Below are positions 47,280-57,858 of a DNA stretch of 64,000 nt, in pieces. The DNA is from Karstenula rhodostoma CBS 690.94 (Eukaryota > Ascomycota > Dothideomycetes > Pleosporales > Didymosphaeriaceae), in contig MU001514.1 of assembly GCA_010093485.1 (NCBI GenBank), forward strand, positions 656,266 to 720,265. Reading direction: 5' to 3'. The notes below the pieces were generated by a model. It ran no database searches, was not told the origin of the DNA, and saw nothing but the letters and a program-made list of their open reading frames with translations. Every line of letters starts with the position of its first letter. The stretch's first letter is position 1. Made by a program: the position numbers and the translations under genes.

Positions 47280-47933
47280 TCACGGGAGGTACCTCGCTTT
47301 GACCCTCAAGACAGATTTACCCCCTCTACGCTCACACTCAGCAATCTCCTCCGATATCGTCTCTATTTTGGTCTTCGCCTTCTGGCTTTTGGCGTCTAGC
47401 TCCTGCTGTAATGCCTCCAGCTGTTGGGCTTTCGTCTCCGCTTCTTTGGTTCCTATCATCAACGGCACCTGTGGCATATTTTCGCTTCCTCGAACTAAAG
47501 GCGTCCTGTTCATCCGCTCGTTCTTTCCACATTAGCAAGTTCCCCTTTCGGCTTTGCCAACACGTAAACTTACATTGTACAGTCTCTCCGGGAGCTTTGC
47601 GATGTTTGCCTTCGAATGTTTGTTCTGCGCCTCTGCTTCTTGAGACTCCACCTCTTGTGTTTCCTGCTGCATGCGGATCTCCAGCATGATATGAGCCTCT
47701 GGTACCGGACGCAGATACATGGGCTCAGTGAAATTCTCTTTGCGGTTTGCGCATGCTGAAAACTCTGGACTTCTCAATTGGGGACAATCGGAGCTGAGAT
47801 GACCGTTCTCTGGACAATAAAAGTAGGTTATAATTTCTTTACTAGGGAAATTCCGATTCCAGTGTTTGGGCTGATCACATGTTATGCAAATGTCGCCAGC
47901 CAGTGCGAGGCCATCGCATCGGGCTGGCGTCAT
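47280..47933 (-). CDS. small protein with degenerate zinc knuckles and coiled coil
   Basis: Two exons, 47933-47574 and 47522-47280, give 200 aa; the 51-nt intron has GTAAGT, a CTAAT branch and an AAAG acceptor. Residues 16-31 read CITCDQPKHWNRNFPS and residues 36-49 FYCPENGHLSSDCP, tandem CCHC-like knuckles each missing one cysteine (the fourth ligand of the first, the first of the second). The rest is highly charged and heptad-like: EIRMQQETQEVESQEAEAQN and ALQQELDAKSQKAKTKIETI. Zinc knuckles are usual in retrotransposon Gag and in RNA-binding proteins; the short length, intron and coiled coil suggest a host gene or a domesticated Gag fragment rather than an intact element. Function unknown. 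Confidence 0.65.
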
Positions 47934-50675
47934 CGGTGGGGAAGTGCCGCAATGAGAAGGAAGAGTACGATATGCTCTGCTGCGGAATACATGAGGGGGG
48001 ATATATAGTTTAACGTATTGATTTTATTATTATTATTTTGGCTTTTATTAGTTTGTTGGGGTCTTCAACGCCGCGCCAAATCATCGCGTCACCACGTGGA
48101 CCTTGGAACGCGTGAACACGGGACCGTGGTAGCAACGCGTTCAACAAAGCCACCCAACGAGAGCGAAAATGCTCGTTGTATCGCATGCACACGTGTAGAT
48201 TTATAAAGACATAATCGTGATTGCAATTCACTATCAACTAACTCTGGAGGCAGTCTCTCGGAAAAGGCACCTTCGGTTTGTTTGCATGTCTCGCACTGCT
48301 GAAGGCGTATCTCCCCTATTAACCCACGCTGATACAAGTGGAACAAGTCCCATGAAAGGAACTGTATCAGAAGCCAACATGAACCAGAATTCTCCACGGT
48401 AGATTCGATCTTCTCGTCCCAAATGGCCACTATACTCGCGAGTACAAAGTCAGATGAGTCACAATAGTGGGTTTGCGTACGAAGTGTCGATACGATACCT
48501 AAGACATAGCGACTTTGTACCAGGGAGTATTACCATGTCATAAAGGGTGAGATGGCCTTCGACTGCGAGCTTCTCAACCTCTCGCGAACCGCTACGCAGG
48601 ACTAAGGTGCCCTTATAGTCGCGTTGTAGGTCGAACGTCGTGCTGGATTTTATTGTCCCGGTGAGGCAGTTGAGGCTGCTTGTGATCCAATCCTTGCGAC
48701 CTGTTATGCCGAGCGGATCGAGCACGGGTTCTACTACACGTCAGGTGACCCGAGACGCGAAACACTGCGAGGACGGACTTGGCGCACTTTTCGGGAACAC
48801 TTACTACGTGCGAGAGATTGGGGCGTGCGACGAACCTATCGGCAAGGCGTCCTTCCTCCACAAAGTCCCGAGGAAGGCCGTCCATGATTGCTGACTAGTG
48901 GGAACCGGGATGCTCGCAGGGTCTAGAAAGAGGCGCCCAGTATGCGTTGATATATAATAGGAATTGCAATATATTAACATGTTGCGCTCGCTCGAGAACT
49001 TATCCAGGACAAATCTGCGCGAGACCAAAAGGAAATAAGGACTGTGTGGTTTGCTGGTGCCGCAAATATGGTACGTCAATCCACCCGAGCGAACGCGTGC
49101 AAACATCACCTCAACACTCACGCATCTTCTACATCTCCTCAAAGCGATTCGCGGATTCCTTCGTATAGTGGAAGACAGTACATAATATGGGCGCGCCGGT
49201 ACACTGACCACTAGCATGAATAGTGCACCGTACTGCGTTTTTGAAATGTGGGTTTTACGCTAGCTATTTTGACTCCACCCTCACGGGAGGTTCGGGTGCG
49301 TAGCGTGGCGAGGGTGATTAGACCTTTTGTAATATTTTACAAAAAGAGGATCCCAGGAGGGTGTAGGCGGCAGCTATGGTACGCTTTACATGTATTTGTG
49401 CCGATGTGGCCAGGTAGTGTCAGCGACCGGCGCCGGCACCACTACTCAACACAAAGCCTCGTCAATTCACTGCAGTCCCAGATCTGCTGCCTAACCAATA
49501 CGTTTTCAAGCCCCCACATGAGGCCAGTTAGTGTGCGGTGCGTTTGATCCACTGCCCCTACTCGTATTATCCGCGCACACTGCTTCTCTTTACCAGCGAG
49601 TCGTCGTCGATGATGATTGAAGCAGCATGACTATGGCGTTTGGAACCAATATTGGCAAAGTAGGTCCTACAGTAATGGTCCTGCACTTATGGTATGATGG
49701 TATGGTTGTCCTCGGGTGCCGTACTCTCAGTGAGCGCGAATCCAGGAAAGTCATTTGCCATCTTTCTTCTGGCTTGTTTTCATGCGACCTATGCATCAAC
49801 CTGGTCAGCGTTGTGGAAAGTCAACTGACTTGATAGAGGGCGGTCATTTCCAGGTGCTAGATCTATAGGGTGCGCGCGCAGAGTTTTATAGCGCACGGAG
49901 CGCACTCCTTTTGCCTATCATATAGTTGTGAGAAAATGTATGTCAGAGGATGCTAATAGCTGTTCCAGGCACCGAAGCGCCACCGGTACTCGCCAAACGT
50001 GTCAGTATGATTGGTGGTCTAGAAGTTACATGTTTTGCCACCCATTGCTCATCGGTATGGTACAACCTCTCACGTGCTGCTTTGCTCTCCAATCATAAAT
50101 ACAGTTGCCCTTAGCATGTGATTCCTGGTTTAGGCGTTTGCACTAAAATGGACGAGTATGATGCCGATACATGACTCGGTCCGACAAAATAGTCGTTTCG
50201 TTCGGTCGTGCATTGTCGGAATCCATGGCAAAGTCTAGCAATCTCCTAAGACCCACTCATGGCGCGGGATGAGCTACCACATTAGGCATGTGAACTGCCG
50301 AAGGAACGATTCCTCATTCCATTCTTAAAAAAACTGCTGCCAGCACACAATAGGAACATGTGGTCACGAAAAAATGTGATCGATGGTGCAATGTTTTCGC
50401 CCGGCGAAAATGTCGCACCGGAGACTCCGGGGGGCTAATTTTGCGGCCAAGGCTTGGACGATCCTGTTCCAAGAAGGTGAACAGGGTACAATTCGGAGCT
50501 ACTCCAAAGGCACTGGCACCAAGTAAACATTAGACCTAACAATGATTAGAAAATCACGTAGTCGTACGCGAAGGGGCAGTGTATCTGAAGGGTGATATAA
50601 CCTCGACATCCACTGCAAATTTCAAATAGCACTTTGAAGTCATATCTTTCACTTCGCGATCTCTGTTTGTCCAAA
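47934..50675. other. gene-poor stretch with possible gene relics
   Basis: 2.7 kb with no intact gene. On the minus strand at about 48234-48890, fragments with coding character appear in different frames: MDGLPRDFVEEGRLADRF (48885 downward), LDPLGITGRKDWITSSLNCL (48725 downward) and FWFMLASDTVPFMGLVPLVS (48380 downward). Plausible donor/acceptor pairs (for example GTAGTAAGT...GTAGTAG near 48820-48730) could join the first two, but I cannot build a complete protein or name a family. The remainder, 48900-50675, shows only short frames. Confidence 0.4.
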
Positions 50676-52175
50676 ATGGTGCATTCTTCTTCATATGGAC
50701 AGCAATTGCTTACTTTGCTGAGTCTCACAGCGGCCGGGTTGTGCCAGGCTCAGAAAGCAGACTCTATCAAGGCCTGTTTGGACCAGGGTGGCGTACAAGC
50801 AACGATTTCTACAGATGCGACTTGGGCCAACGACACTGCAGCCTTCCAGTTTCGCATACCTCCTCAGCCCGTTGCTGTCGCATTGCCCCATGACAAAAGC
50901 CAGGTCGCAACAGCTCTGTCCTGTGCTCGCAAGGCTTCCGTAAAGGTCTCAGCCGTCGGACGCGCACACTCATTTCAAGGCTATGGACACGGCAACCCTG
51001 GCAACCTTGTCATCGACATGCAAGCCTTTACGGATTTGAGTTTTGACACTACTACAAACCAACTGATGTTTGGTGGAGGCGCAAATGTCGGCCCTGCCGC
51101 CAAATATCTCTGGGATAACTACCGCCGACACTTCCCTCACGTACGAGGATCCCACGTAGGACTCGCCGGGAGCATCATGGGCGGTGGATTTGGAACCACG
51201 AGCCGGTTCTTGGGGATCCCCACTGACAACCTCGCTTCCGTCGAGTACATGCTGTACAACGGATCCATAGTCAACGCTGGCCCCGGCTCGGATCTTCACT
51301 GGGCAGCGCAAGGTGCTGGACCGAGTTTCGGAATCGTGCTTTCGGCAAAGCTCAACACGCACGAGGTTCCCGTTGACGGTGCGGTCAGCTACTCTCTCGC
51401 GCTTGGCGATGTTGACGTGGATACTGCGAGTGCCGCTCTGCTGAAGATTCAGCAATGGGTTACCAGTGGAAAAGCACCCGACGAGCTATCTCTGCGGTAC
51501 ACGCTGGGTACTTACGTCTCCACCGGCTTCTTCTACGGCACAGAATCTGATTTCGATCAAGCCATCGCGCCACTCGTAGAGTCGGTGCGTTCAGTTGCGC
51601 CCGCGGTAAACCTCACCACGACTGTTCTACCTTCATTCTGGGACGCGGAAGTGGCCGCGACAGGTTCCGGCATAAACGCTGTCAATGGTGGACAACTTGG
51701 TGGCCGGGCCTTTTTCGTGCAATCTTGGACAGTTACGAACGACCATGCACTTTCGCTGAAGCAGACGAAGTCGCTGTTGCAGAGCTTCAACTCTCTGAAC
51801 CGCACTGAAATCAGAGGATCTGGTTTTCTCGACCTGTGGGGCGGCATCAGCCGAGACATTGCCGATAGCGACACTGCGTTTGCGCATGGCAAGAACCTCT
51901 GGTTGATTCGTGTCGACGGTCAACTTGTGTCTGGGGTCTGGCCCAGCGATGGTAATGCTTATCTGCAAGCTGGATTGAAACCCTTCGAGAGCGCCTTGAA
52001 GAAGTCAGCTCCACTCCGGGGTTTTGTGAACTACGTCAATTCGGAACTAAGCGTCAAGGAATGGAGTGCTAGGTTGTATGGAGCGAAGAACTTCGCGAAG
52101 CTTCAGAAGATCAAGGCTGCAGTTGACCCCAAGGGGCTTTTCTCTGGGTACGGTCTCGCCATTCCGGCCAAATAA
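50676..52175 (+). CDS. secreted FAD-linked oxidoreductase, berberine-bridge/AA7-like
   Basis: A single exon of 499 aa. Signal peptide, with QLLTLLSLTAAGLCQAQ, then a PCMH-type FAD domain and a substrate domain. The FAD-binding His lies in VSAVGRAHSFQGYGHG (His98), followed by LVIDMQAFTDLSFD and LMFGGGANVGPAAKYLW, then HVRGSHVGLAGSIMGGGFGT. The last block usually reads HGxC, giving the second covalent FAD bond through cysteine; here that position (about residue 158) is Gly. The C-terminal berberine block is FVNYVNSELSVKEWSARLYG with AKLQKIKAAVDPKGLF. Relatives oxidise oligosaccharides or secondary metabolites. Convergent with the GH43 gene 156 bp away. The frame extends to a TTG at 50634; ATG 50676 fits the signal peptide. 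Confidence 0.9.
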   Translation: MVHSSSYGQQLLTLLSLTAAGLCQAQKADSIKACLDQGGVQATISTDATWANDTAAFQFRIPPQPVAVALPHDKSQVATALSCARKASVKVSAVGRAHSFQGYGHGNPGNLVIDMQAFTDLSFDTTTNQLMFGGGANVGPAAKYLWDNYRRHFPHVRGSHVGLAGSIMGGGFGTTSRFLGIPTDNLASVEYMLYNGSIVNAGPGSDLHWAAQGAGPSFGIVLSAKLNTHEVPVDGAVSYSLALGDVDVDTASAALLKIQQWVTSGKAPDELSLRYTLGTYVSTGFFYGTESDFDQAIAPLVESVRSVAPAVNLTTTVLPSFWDAEVAATGSGINAVNGGQLGGRAFFVQSWTVTNDHALSLKQTKSLLQSFNSLNRTEIRGSGFLDLWGGISRDIADSDTAFAHGKNLWLIRVDGQLVSGVWPSDGNAYLQAGLKPFESALKKSAPLRGFVNYVNSELSVKEWSARLYGAKNFAKLQKIKAAVDPKGLFSGYGLAIPAK

Positions 52176-52331
52176 GGCAGTGGTTTGTGGGCGCATTTGA
52201 AAACCATATAATACATTTATTCGGCCCTACACAGGATCGCCTCACTCTCGGTAGAACCACCGATGCATTCCTGAAGACTAATTGTTGTACATAGTCTCGT
52301 GTGTCGTCACTACACCGTGACCCCCAGAACT

Positions 52332-53451
52332 TCAAGGCTTGATCTCAAGCTTGTCTCCATTCACATGCACAGTTGCAGTGTAGAATGGCCGCTGTTGTAC
52401 TCTGCGCTCCGGGCCCAGCGCGTGAAACACCATCCTCAATTTGTTCGCGTTTCCGAATCTCTGGAAACTCGCGCCGCCTGGCCCTGCTAATTCGCAACCA
52501 AATTTCTTGCCACTGCTGACTAGCGGCTCTTTCACTCTGGTGTACGGTCCCATAATATTTTTTGATGTGGCGTATTGTACGTCGTAGGTCTCGTTGTTCG
52601 TCCAGTGGGTGCTATACGTGAGAAAGTAGATACCATTGCGCTTGAAGACGTACGGTGCTTCCATGTTCTGTCCATCCCAGAAGCCTTGGTCTCGGGGTTT
52701 GAGAAGGTATACAGCGTTGCCAATCCATTGAACACCTTCTTTAGGCCCTGTCATCTCGTTAGTCCTCCAGACAACCAGGTTCACACAGTAGCCAGCTGCA
52801 GTAGTCTCACCTGAGTGTGCTACCTCCCTAATCTCCAGCCTGCCGGATGGGTTTTCGGCCTTGTACACAATGTACTGCCGACCATCTGTGTCTTTGAACC
52901 ATGCAGGATCAATGACACCATGTGACGAGCGGTTGCATTGCACGAAGTCGTTCACGGGATGGTACGTCCCGTGGATCTTGTCACTGATGGCAGCCCCAAT
53001 GCACTGCGATCCCGTCTTCTGTTTATCATCGGCGGTAAAGTACCTGCACCACCATTAGCATCCATCACCGTTAGAATGTGCGTCCTTGGTAGCATACTTA
53101 CATGACGTATTTATTGTCATATGCTCTTCGCATCACGTCCGGCGCCCACAACCTGTTCGCATTTGCCCATGTCGCCTCCTCAATCGCTAGCAATTTCCCA
53201 CTTTCGAAACGCTTCCAGTCCGTAAAGTTCTTGCTCTCCGCTCCGCGAAAGTCTTTGCCGTTCCACGTCGCGAAACTGAACCATGTCCCGTCGACATTCG
53301 TGAGCGATGGATCTGGGAAGTTGGTCTCGAGAAAGGGCCCCTCGACACCGCCCGTGCACGGAGTGTCGCGCGTCTGTAGGTGTGCTTCCGCAGAGGAAAG
53401 AGGCGACGCAAACGCTGAAGCTGTAAGGACTGCAAGAAGCGCGAAAAACAT
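52332..53451 (-). CDS. secreted GH43 glycoside hydrolase
   Basis: Exons 53451-53102, 53043-52811 and 52747-52332 give 332 aa. The 63-nt segment 52810-52748 starts GTGAGA, has an ACTAAC branch and ends ACAG, and is a multiple of three with no stop, so it can also be read through (353 aa). Signal peptide MFFALLAVLTASAFASP. The five-bladed propeller motifs of family 43 are present: NFPDPSLTNVDGTWFSFATW (base Asp 47), RLWAPDVMRR, HGVIDPAWFKDTDGRQYIVY (Asp 162) and NMEAPYVFKRNGIYFLTYS (acid Glu about 225). Substrates of the family are arabinan and arabinoxylan side chains; which applies here is not shown. Confidence 0.92.
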
Positions 53452-54390
53452 ATTCGAGGAATGTTGGCGAGGTCAAAATGATATTGAATGAAGAATTTTG
53501 CAGGACTTGCGCAGTCATTATATGTAGGTGATGCTTACGCGTCGGATGTTATCGACGAGGGTGAGTACAGTTTTCTTCCAACACTTCGGTCGCCAGCTTC
53601 CGCTTGCTACTAACGATAGGAGGCGAAGGGCTTTCCAGTAACTATTTTCGGATGTATCCAGGCCATCACCATTGAATACGATATGCCCCACTGGGAAGTA
53701 ACGTGTTTATGTCCCGCCTTGCCACGGAACGGTTGATTTACAGCAATCCGGAAGCCGTCGGACTTGGCAGAGCTGTGCTTTGGACCAATGGCGTGGTGGT
53801 ATCAACAGTACCCGAAACGCGACTAGGCCGCTTTGGAAACTGTGGGGGCCGACAGCCAGGGGCCGGTATCCTGCTGGTTAGTTTCTCCAAGTTTTTACCT
53901 CTTTCGTTTAGTGTATGCCTGACAAGAATTCTCGGGTCGAATTTACGAACGGAAAAGTCCGCTGACTCTCTTCGCTCAGAGATCTTCCTTTCGTGCCTTT
54001 ACGTTCAGGACATCCTAATTCCTGCATTTACTGTCGACCCAATAACCTACAAAACATCTTTCAATAACTGCGTACCCCGAAAATAATACATTGTTGTGCT
54101 CAAACTGCACAGATGCGCTTTGTTGCAAGGGAAGACGCAGTAGAGAGGGTTGCACCCATTGGAATAACCGAACGGACGCCAGATACTCATGTGCGTGCCG
54201 TGTCCCTATTGACAATCTTGCATTCACGATATAGAGTGTATTTTATATACACTTCTGCCCTTAGAGGTGATTTCTTTACTTGATCATGTCGACTATTGAA
54301 AACAAGATTTATGAGTTCTTAGCACTCTCACAGTTTACGTTGTATCTGAGGAAAAAGAAAGCATGTATATTCTTCCTTGCCTAGTGAACT
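53452..54390. other. intergenic
   Basis: Between the 5' end of the GH43 gene and the 3' end of the S28 peptidase gene. A 127-codon plus-strand frame (53703-54086) has no motif or signal and is not called. Confidence 0.45.
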
Positions 54391-56031
54391 TCAGTGAGCA
54401 TTCCTCCATTCCTGGATCCACTTCCCCACGAAGTCAACGATGTTAGCTTGGGCTGCCGCGATGGCTTTCGGGGGTTGTTGGTTCTGGCTCGCAGGCACCC
54501 CGTTCGCTTCCCAATGGTGACCAGCGCCTCGAAGACCATCCCAAACGTCTTCGGGTGGGTTGTCGATCACGATCCAAGGTTCGGACACTGTCGACGGGCG
54601 AGGGCGCGCAGTATCAGCCGCAGGGGTAGCTTCGCGCCATACGTCGGTAAGACCGTTGATAAAGGCCAGGCGAGGGTATGAGATATTGAAGCCGCCGTAT
54701 TGGTTTACCTGTGTGACGTTGGGTGGAGTTGTTATGTCAAAACTGGGTCCACAGTACGAATTTTCTAACTTGAGATCTAGAATGCGTGACAGTAAGGGTT
54801 TGCCGAGCGATGAGTCGAACCCAGAGCCTGTGATCCAGTAACCCCATTCCGTGCAAGTCTGATACCCCCACGAGTCAAATTGTGCCGCAGGGACGGCCTT
54901 AACCGAGGAAGCCGAGCTTGAGGCAAAGGAGGAGGTAGGGGCAAGTTTTTCCAGAGGGGCCACATCTCTCTGAGGGAGACGGAAGAGAGATCCAGCATAG
55001 TTGAGTAAGCGCAGCGTGAGAGTGCTGTTGCCACCGTAGCCTGTGGCTTCCAGGAATGCAGCAGCCGAGGCATTTGTCGCAGTCGATGAGGAATATTCCA
55101 GTTTGGAACTTGTGATGATCTTACACCAGTAACTGAAGGTTCCAGAACCAATCGTGGAGTCCCAATTTCGACCCTGCCAAGAATATAGACCAGTGTAGAG
55201 ATTGCTGACAAAAAGCTGGTCTGACAAAGCGGTGGTAAATCCGAAGAAAGATTTGAACTGACCCTTCAGAGTTGCGTTCCGGCTGTCGATAATTATTTTG
55301 TCGACAACGTCGGTGAAGAATTGCTGAGTCCAGATACAGTCAGATGGTCCATATTTTCGAACAGGCTCGAAGTATTGCCAAAATTCGATGATAGCTTTAG
55401 TCACGCCCGAAGACGAGATGCCACCCCAAAAAACATCCGGATACAGTTTTCTGAGAAAAGCCGACTGCCCTCCGGAATAAGACACTCCATAAACGATCCA
55501 TGGAGCCATCGAAGACGTGAGGTTCTCCTTTTCAAGCCCAGGGAATACGATATTTCTAGCAAAGTAGGCTACGTCGGCGAGGGACTGTTCCGTCGTTAGG
55601 AACCTTGCATCCTGTGGCGCGATGGTTTCGAAAGGGAAACTGGTGCCATAATATCGATGTTCCAGGATCACCCCAATTCCATTGTGGGCTGACGCAAGTT
55701 GATAAATAATACCTTTGTCAAGGAGTGGAAATCGATATTCTCCAGATGCTTCGCCTGCGAGGAAGAGGATGACTGGGCCGCCGGGTTTATAGTGGCTGGC
55801 ATCGAACCAGTAGCGATTGTTGAAGGTGCCATCGCTATGCGGTTCGTACCGGCTTGAACTTTTGAAGTGATCAATGGGAATGGTTAGGTTGTGTGCTGGA
55901 TATGATGCAGCTAACATTGCGCTCGCAGCTCGCAGTGAAGCTTCCCCGTCAGTGCTGGTGAATCGTTGTGGGCCACCTACTGCACCGCTCACAGCGGTGA
56001 CCAACAAGGACAACGATACTAGTGATAGCAT
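54391..56031 (-). CDS. secreted serine carboxypeptidase of family S28
   Basis: A single exon of 546 aa from ATG 56031; the open frame reaches a GTG at 56079. Signal peptide MLSLVSLSLLVTAVSG. S28 (prolyl carboxypeptidase/DPP2) features: NLTIPIDHF, NRYWFDASHYKPGGPVILFL, GVILEHRYYGTSFPF, WIVYGVSYSGGQSAFLRKLY with the nucleophile Ser (about residue 184), AFINGLTDVWRE with the acid and LRGAGHHWE with the His. Several N-glycosylation sequons (NLT, NAT, NVT, NIS). The family cleaves after proline in acidic media; fungal members are secreted for peptide nutrition. An alanine/serine-rich loop (ASSSASSVKA) near residue 385 is unusual but not disruptive. Confidence 0.93.
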   Translation of the reverse strand: MLSLVSLSLLVTAVSGAVGGPQRFTSTDGEASLRAASAMLAASYPAHNLTIPIDHFKSSSRYEPHSDGTFNNRYWFDASHYKPGGPVILFLAGEASGEYRFPLLDKGIIYQLASAHNGIGVILEHRYYGTSFPFETIAPQDARFLTTEQSLADVAYFARNIVFPGLEKENLTSSMAPWIVYGVSYSGGQSAFLRKLYPDVFWGGISSSGVTKAIIEFWQYFEPVRKYGPSDCIWTQQFFTDVVDKIIIDSRNATLKGQFKSFFGFTTALSDQLFVSNLYTGLYSWQGRNWDSTIGSGTFSYWCKIITSSKLEYSSSTATNASAAAFLEATGYGGNSTLTLRLLNYAGSLFRLPQRDVAPLEKLAPTSSFASSSASSVKAVPAAQFDSWGYQTCTEWGYWITGSGFDSSLGKPLLSRILDLKLENSYCGPSFDITTPPNVTQVNQYGGFNISYPRLAFINGLTDVWREATPAADTARPRPSTVSEPWIVIDNPPEDVWDGLRGAGHHWEANGVPASQNQQPPKAIAAAQANIVDFVGKWIQEWRNAH

Positions 56032-56758
56032 TGTGGCGTGCCTCGTTGGAGCTGCAAGTTTGTGCCACGGATATGGCACAGAGCCGTGAAACTGATGTCT
56101 TACAAGTAAAGATGAACAAACAGACGATGTAATTGAAGGTGCATTTATATCAAGAGATAGCGGACAAAGCCTGTTCTCGGACAGCCAATATACTCGATCA
56201 AGTTGTAATCCCGATTTAAGCTCTCATTGGGAAGGTGAATAGATCTCTATATGCATTGACGATCATTGCCCATATACAAGTCGCGTAACGCCATTACTGG
56301 ACCAATGAAATGTCAATGTAATCCGCCTTCTCCTTTTAGAATGGGGCTACGCACTATCGCCTAAAGCTAGCCGTAGTACCTAGTTTTAATACCCCCGCCC
56401 TCCTTAATATGTTACTTAGCCCCTATTAGGTTCAATCTAGTTAAAATAAAAATAAATAGTTATTTTATAAGATCTTCTTGAACTAATTCTTCTCTGTTGG
56501 CGCGCTTTTGCATGCCGCGGCAAAACGCAATACAGGAACTCTGTGGGGTGCCAAAACAAAAAGATTTAAAACAGCTAAAAAGTAATTCTTTATTTCCTAT
56601 ATCAATTGTGGTACTTCGCGAGCTTGGTAAAGCCGCGGCAAAACTCAATAAAGGAACTCGGTGGGGTGCCAAAACACAAATATTTCAAACAGCTCTTTAT
56701 TTCCTATATATACTACGAATCTTCGTCATCCTTCGTTTCCAAAGATTTCCCCGCATAA
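56032..56758. other. intergenic with imperfect direct repeat
   Basis: Upstream of the S28 gene and downstream of the CmcJ-like gene. Apart from the direct repeat at 56514-56709 it is AT-rich, with a short TTAGGTTCAATCTAG patch; no gene. Confidence 0.45.
56514..56709. repeat. imperfect direct repeat, two copies offset by 118 bp
   Basis: Copy 1 (56514-56602) and copy 2 (56632-56709) both contain GCCGCGGCAAAAC, AGGAACTC, GTGGGGTGCCAAAACA, then ACAGCT and CTTTATTTCCTATAT. Copy 2 lacks about 10 bp in the A-rich middle. No terminal inverted repeat or coding content, so the origin is unclear: tandem duplication or remains of a repeat. Confidence 0.75.
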
Positions 56759-57858
56759 TCATGGCTTCGTAAAAATCAATGCTCGAACCTCGATGCTTTC
56801 GCGAGGACTATGGCCAATTCCAACATCTGCGTGGTTGAATGAAGCATGTGGGCACCCTTTACCGTTGAAGTGAGTTGGTGTACCGGTTCCTATCGGTGGT
56901 TTTGATACTTACATTTAGCAGCACAATTCTGCTTCGAGTCGAAGATCTTGATAAGCGTCACTTCATCTGGTTGCTGATGGCTCAGATAATACCACTTGTT
57001 GGTTGGTTTCTGGCGCAAGTATACCGTTTCGCCAACATGGAACTCACGTACATGATCAACAAGGATCACATCGTCGGCGGTCACCGTGCTGCCATCGCAG
57101 AGAGCCAAAGGGGCATCGACCACTGGCCGCCAAAGTGGACGCCAGAAGCTGTGATTACAATGTTAATGGTTTTGCGAAATTAAAGTGGTAGGATAGATCA
57201 CATACTTTACAATGCGCACTCTACCTTTGAGCAGCTCATCAGCTTCTTCTCCAAATTGTTGCCGAACGCGCAATATAGCCGATGCGGGGCTTTGATCTGG
57301 TCGCAATTTAGAACATGTTCATCGGATTGCTTGGATGAACAATGTACTGCGCACCAATGTGGGGATAGTTGACTGGTAGGAGCGCATGTGACCCGTCGTT
57401 GATGTCAATCTTTTCAGGCGCCTCTTCTCGGACGTTTCTTCTCAACTAACGTTTTTAGTCCCGAGTCATACAAGCTGGAAAGCGACACATACATGCCAAT
57501 CGAAGAATACTATACGATCAGCACCCTCGACATGCTTCTTGAGAAACGGCTCTACGACCTTCGGTAGGAATTCATCCTCTACGAACTTGCTCTTGTCGAA
57601 TTCTGTAAAGTCGGATTTATGCTTGATGAAGGCGAAGCCGTTATTGTCCAAGCTGAACTCCGCCTCACGATCACGAACATCGGTGACATTATCTGCTGTC
57701 CCTTTCTCTAACGTGATGTTGGTTTTGGCTGTTCCGTTGGCTTCTATTGGGAGGTCGGCAAGGATTTCGTATGGCTTTTCATCTTTGTAGATATCTTTCC
57801 ATTGGATATAGGAGAATATGGCTTGCTCGTGGCGAGACATGGCAGCAACCGTAGACAT
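56759..57858 (-). CDS. CmcJ/AsaB-like hydroxylase/methyltransferase-family protein
   Basis: Five exons, 57858-57493, 57445-57355, 57296-57206, 57148-56913 and 56856-56759, give 293 aa. The family groups CmcJ-related and AsaB/gibberellin-desaturase-like fungal oxidoreductases of secondary metabolism. All junctions rebuild conserved blocks: FFDWH/LRRNVREEAPEKIDI, VNYPHI/DQSPASAILRVRQQF, GRVRIV/NFWRPLWRPVVDAPLALCD, KWYYLSHQQPDEVTLIKIFD, and the ending CPHASF then PRESIEVRALIF. The HxD pair in PHIDQSP is the likely metal-binding part. Introns are about 47-58 nt. No backbone synthase lies nearby, so the pathway is unknown. It neighbours the NLR-like gene but nothing ties the two. Confidence 0.88.

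Noticed and set aside
53703..54086. 127-codon plus-strand frame
   Set aside because: No recognisable family, no good start context and no splice partner.
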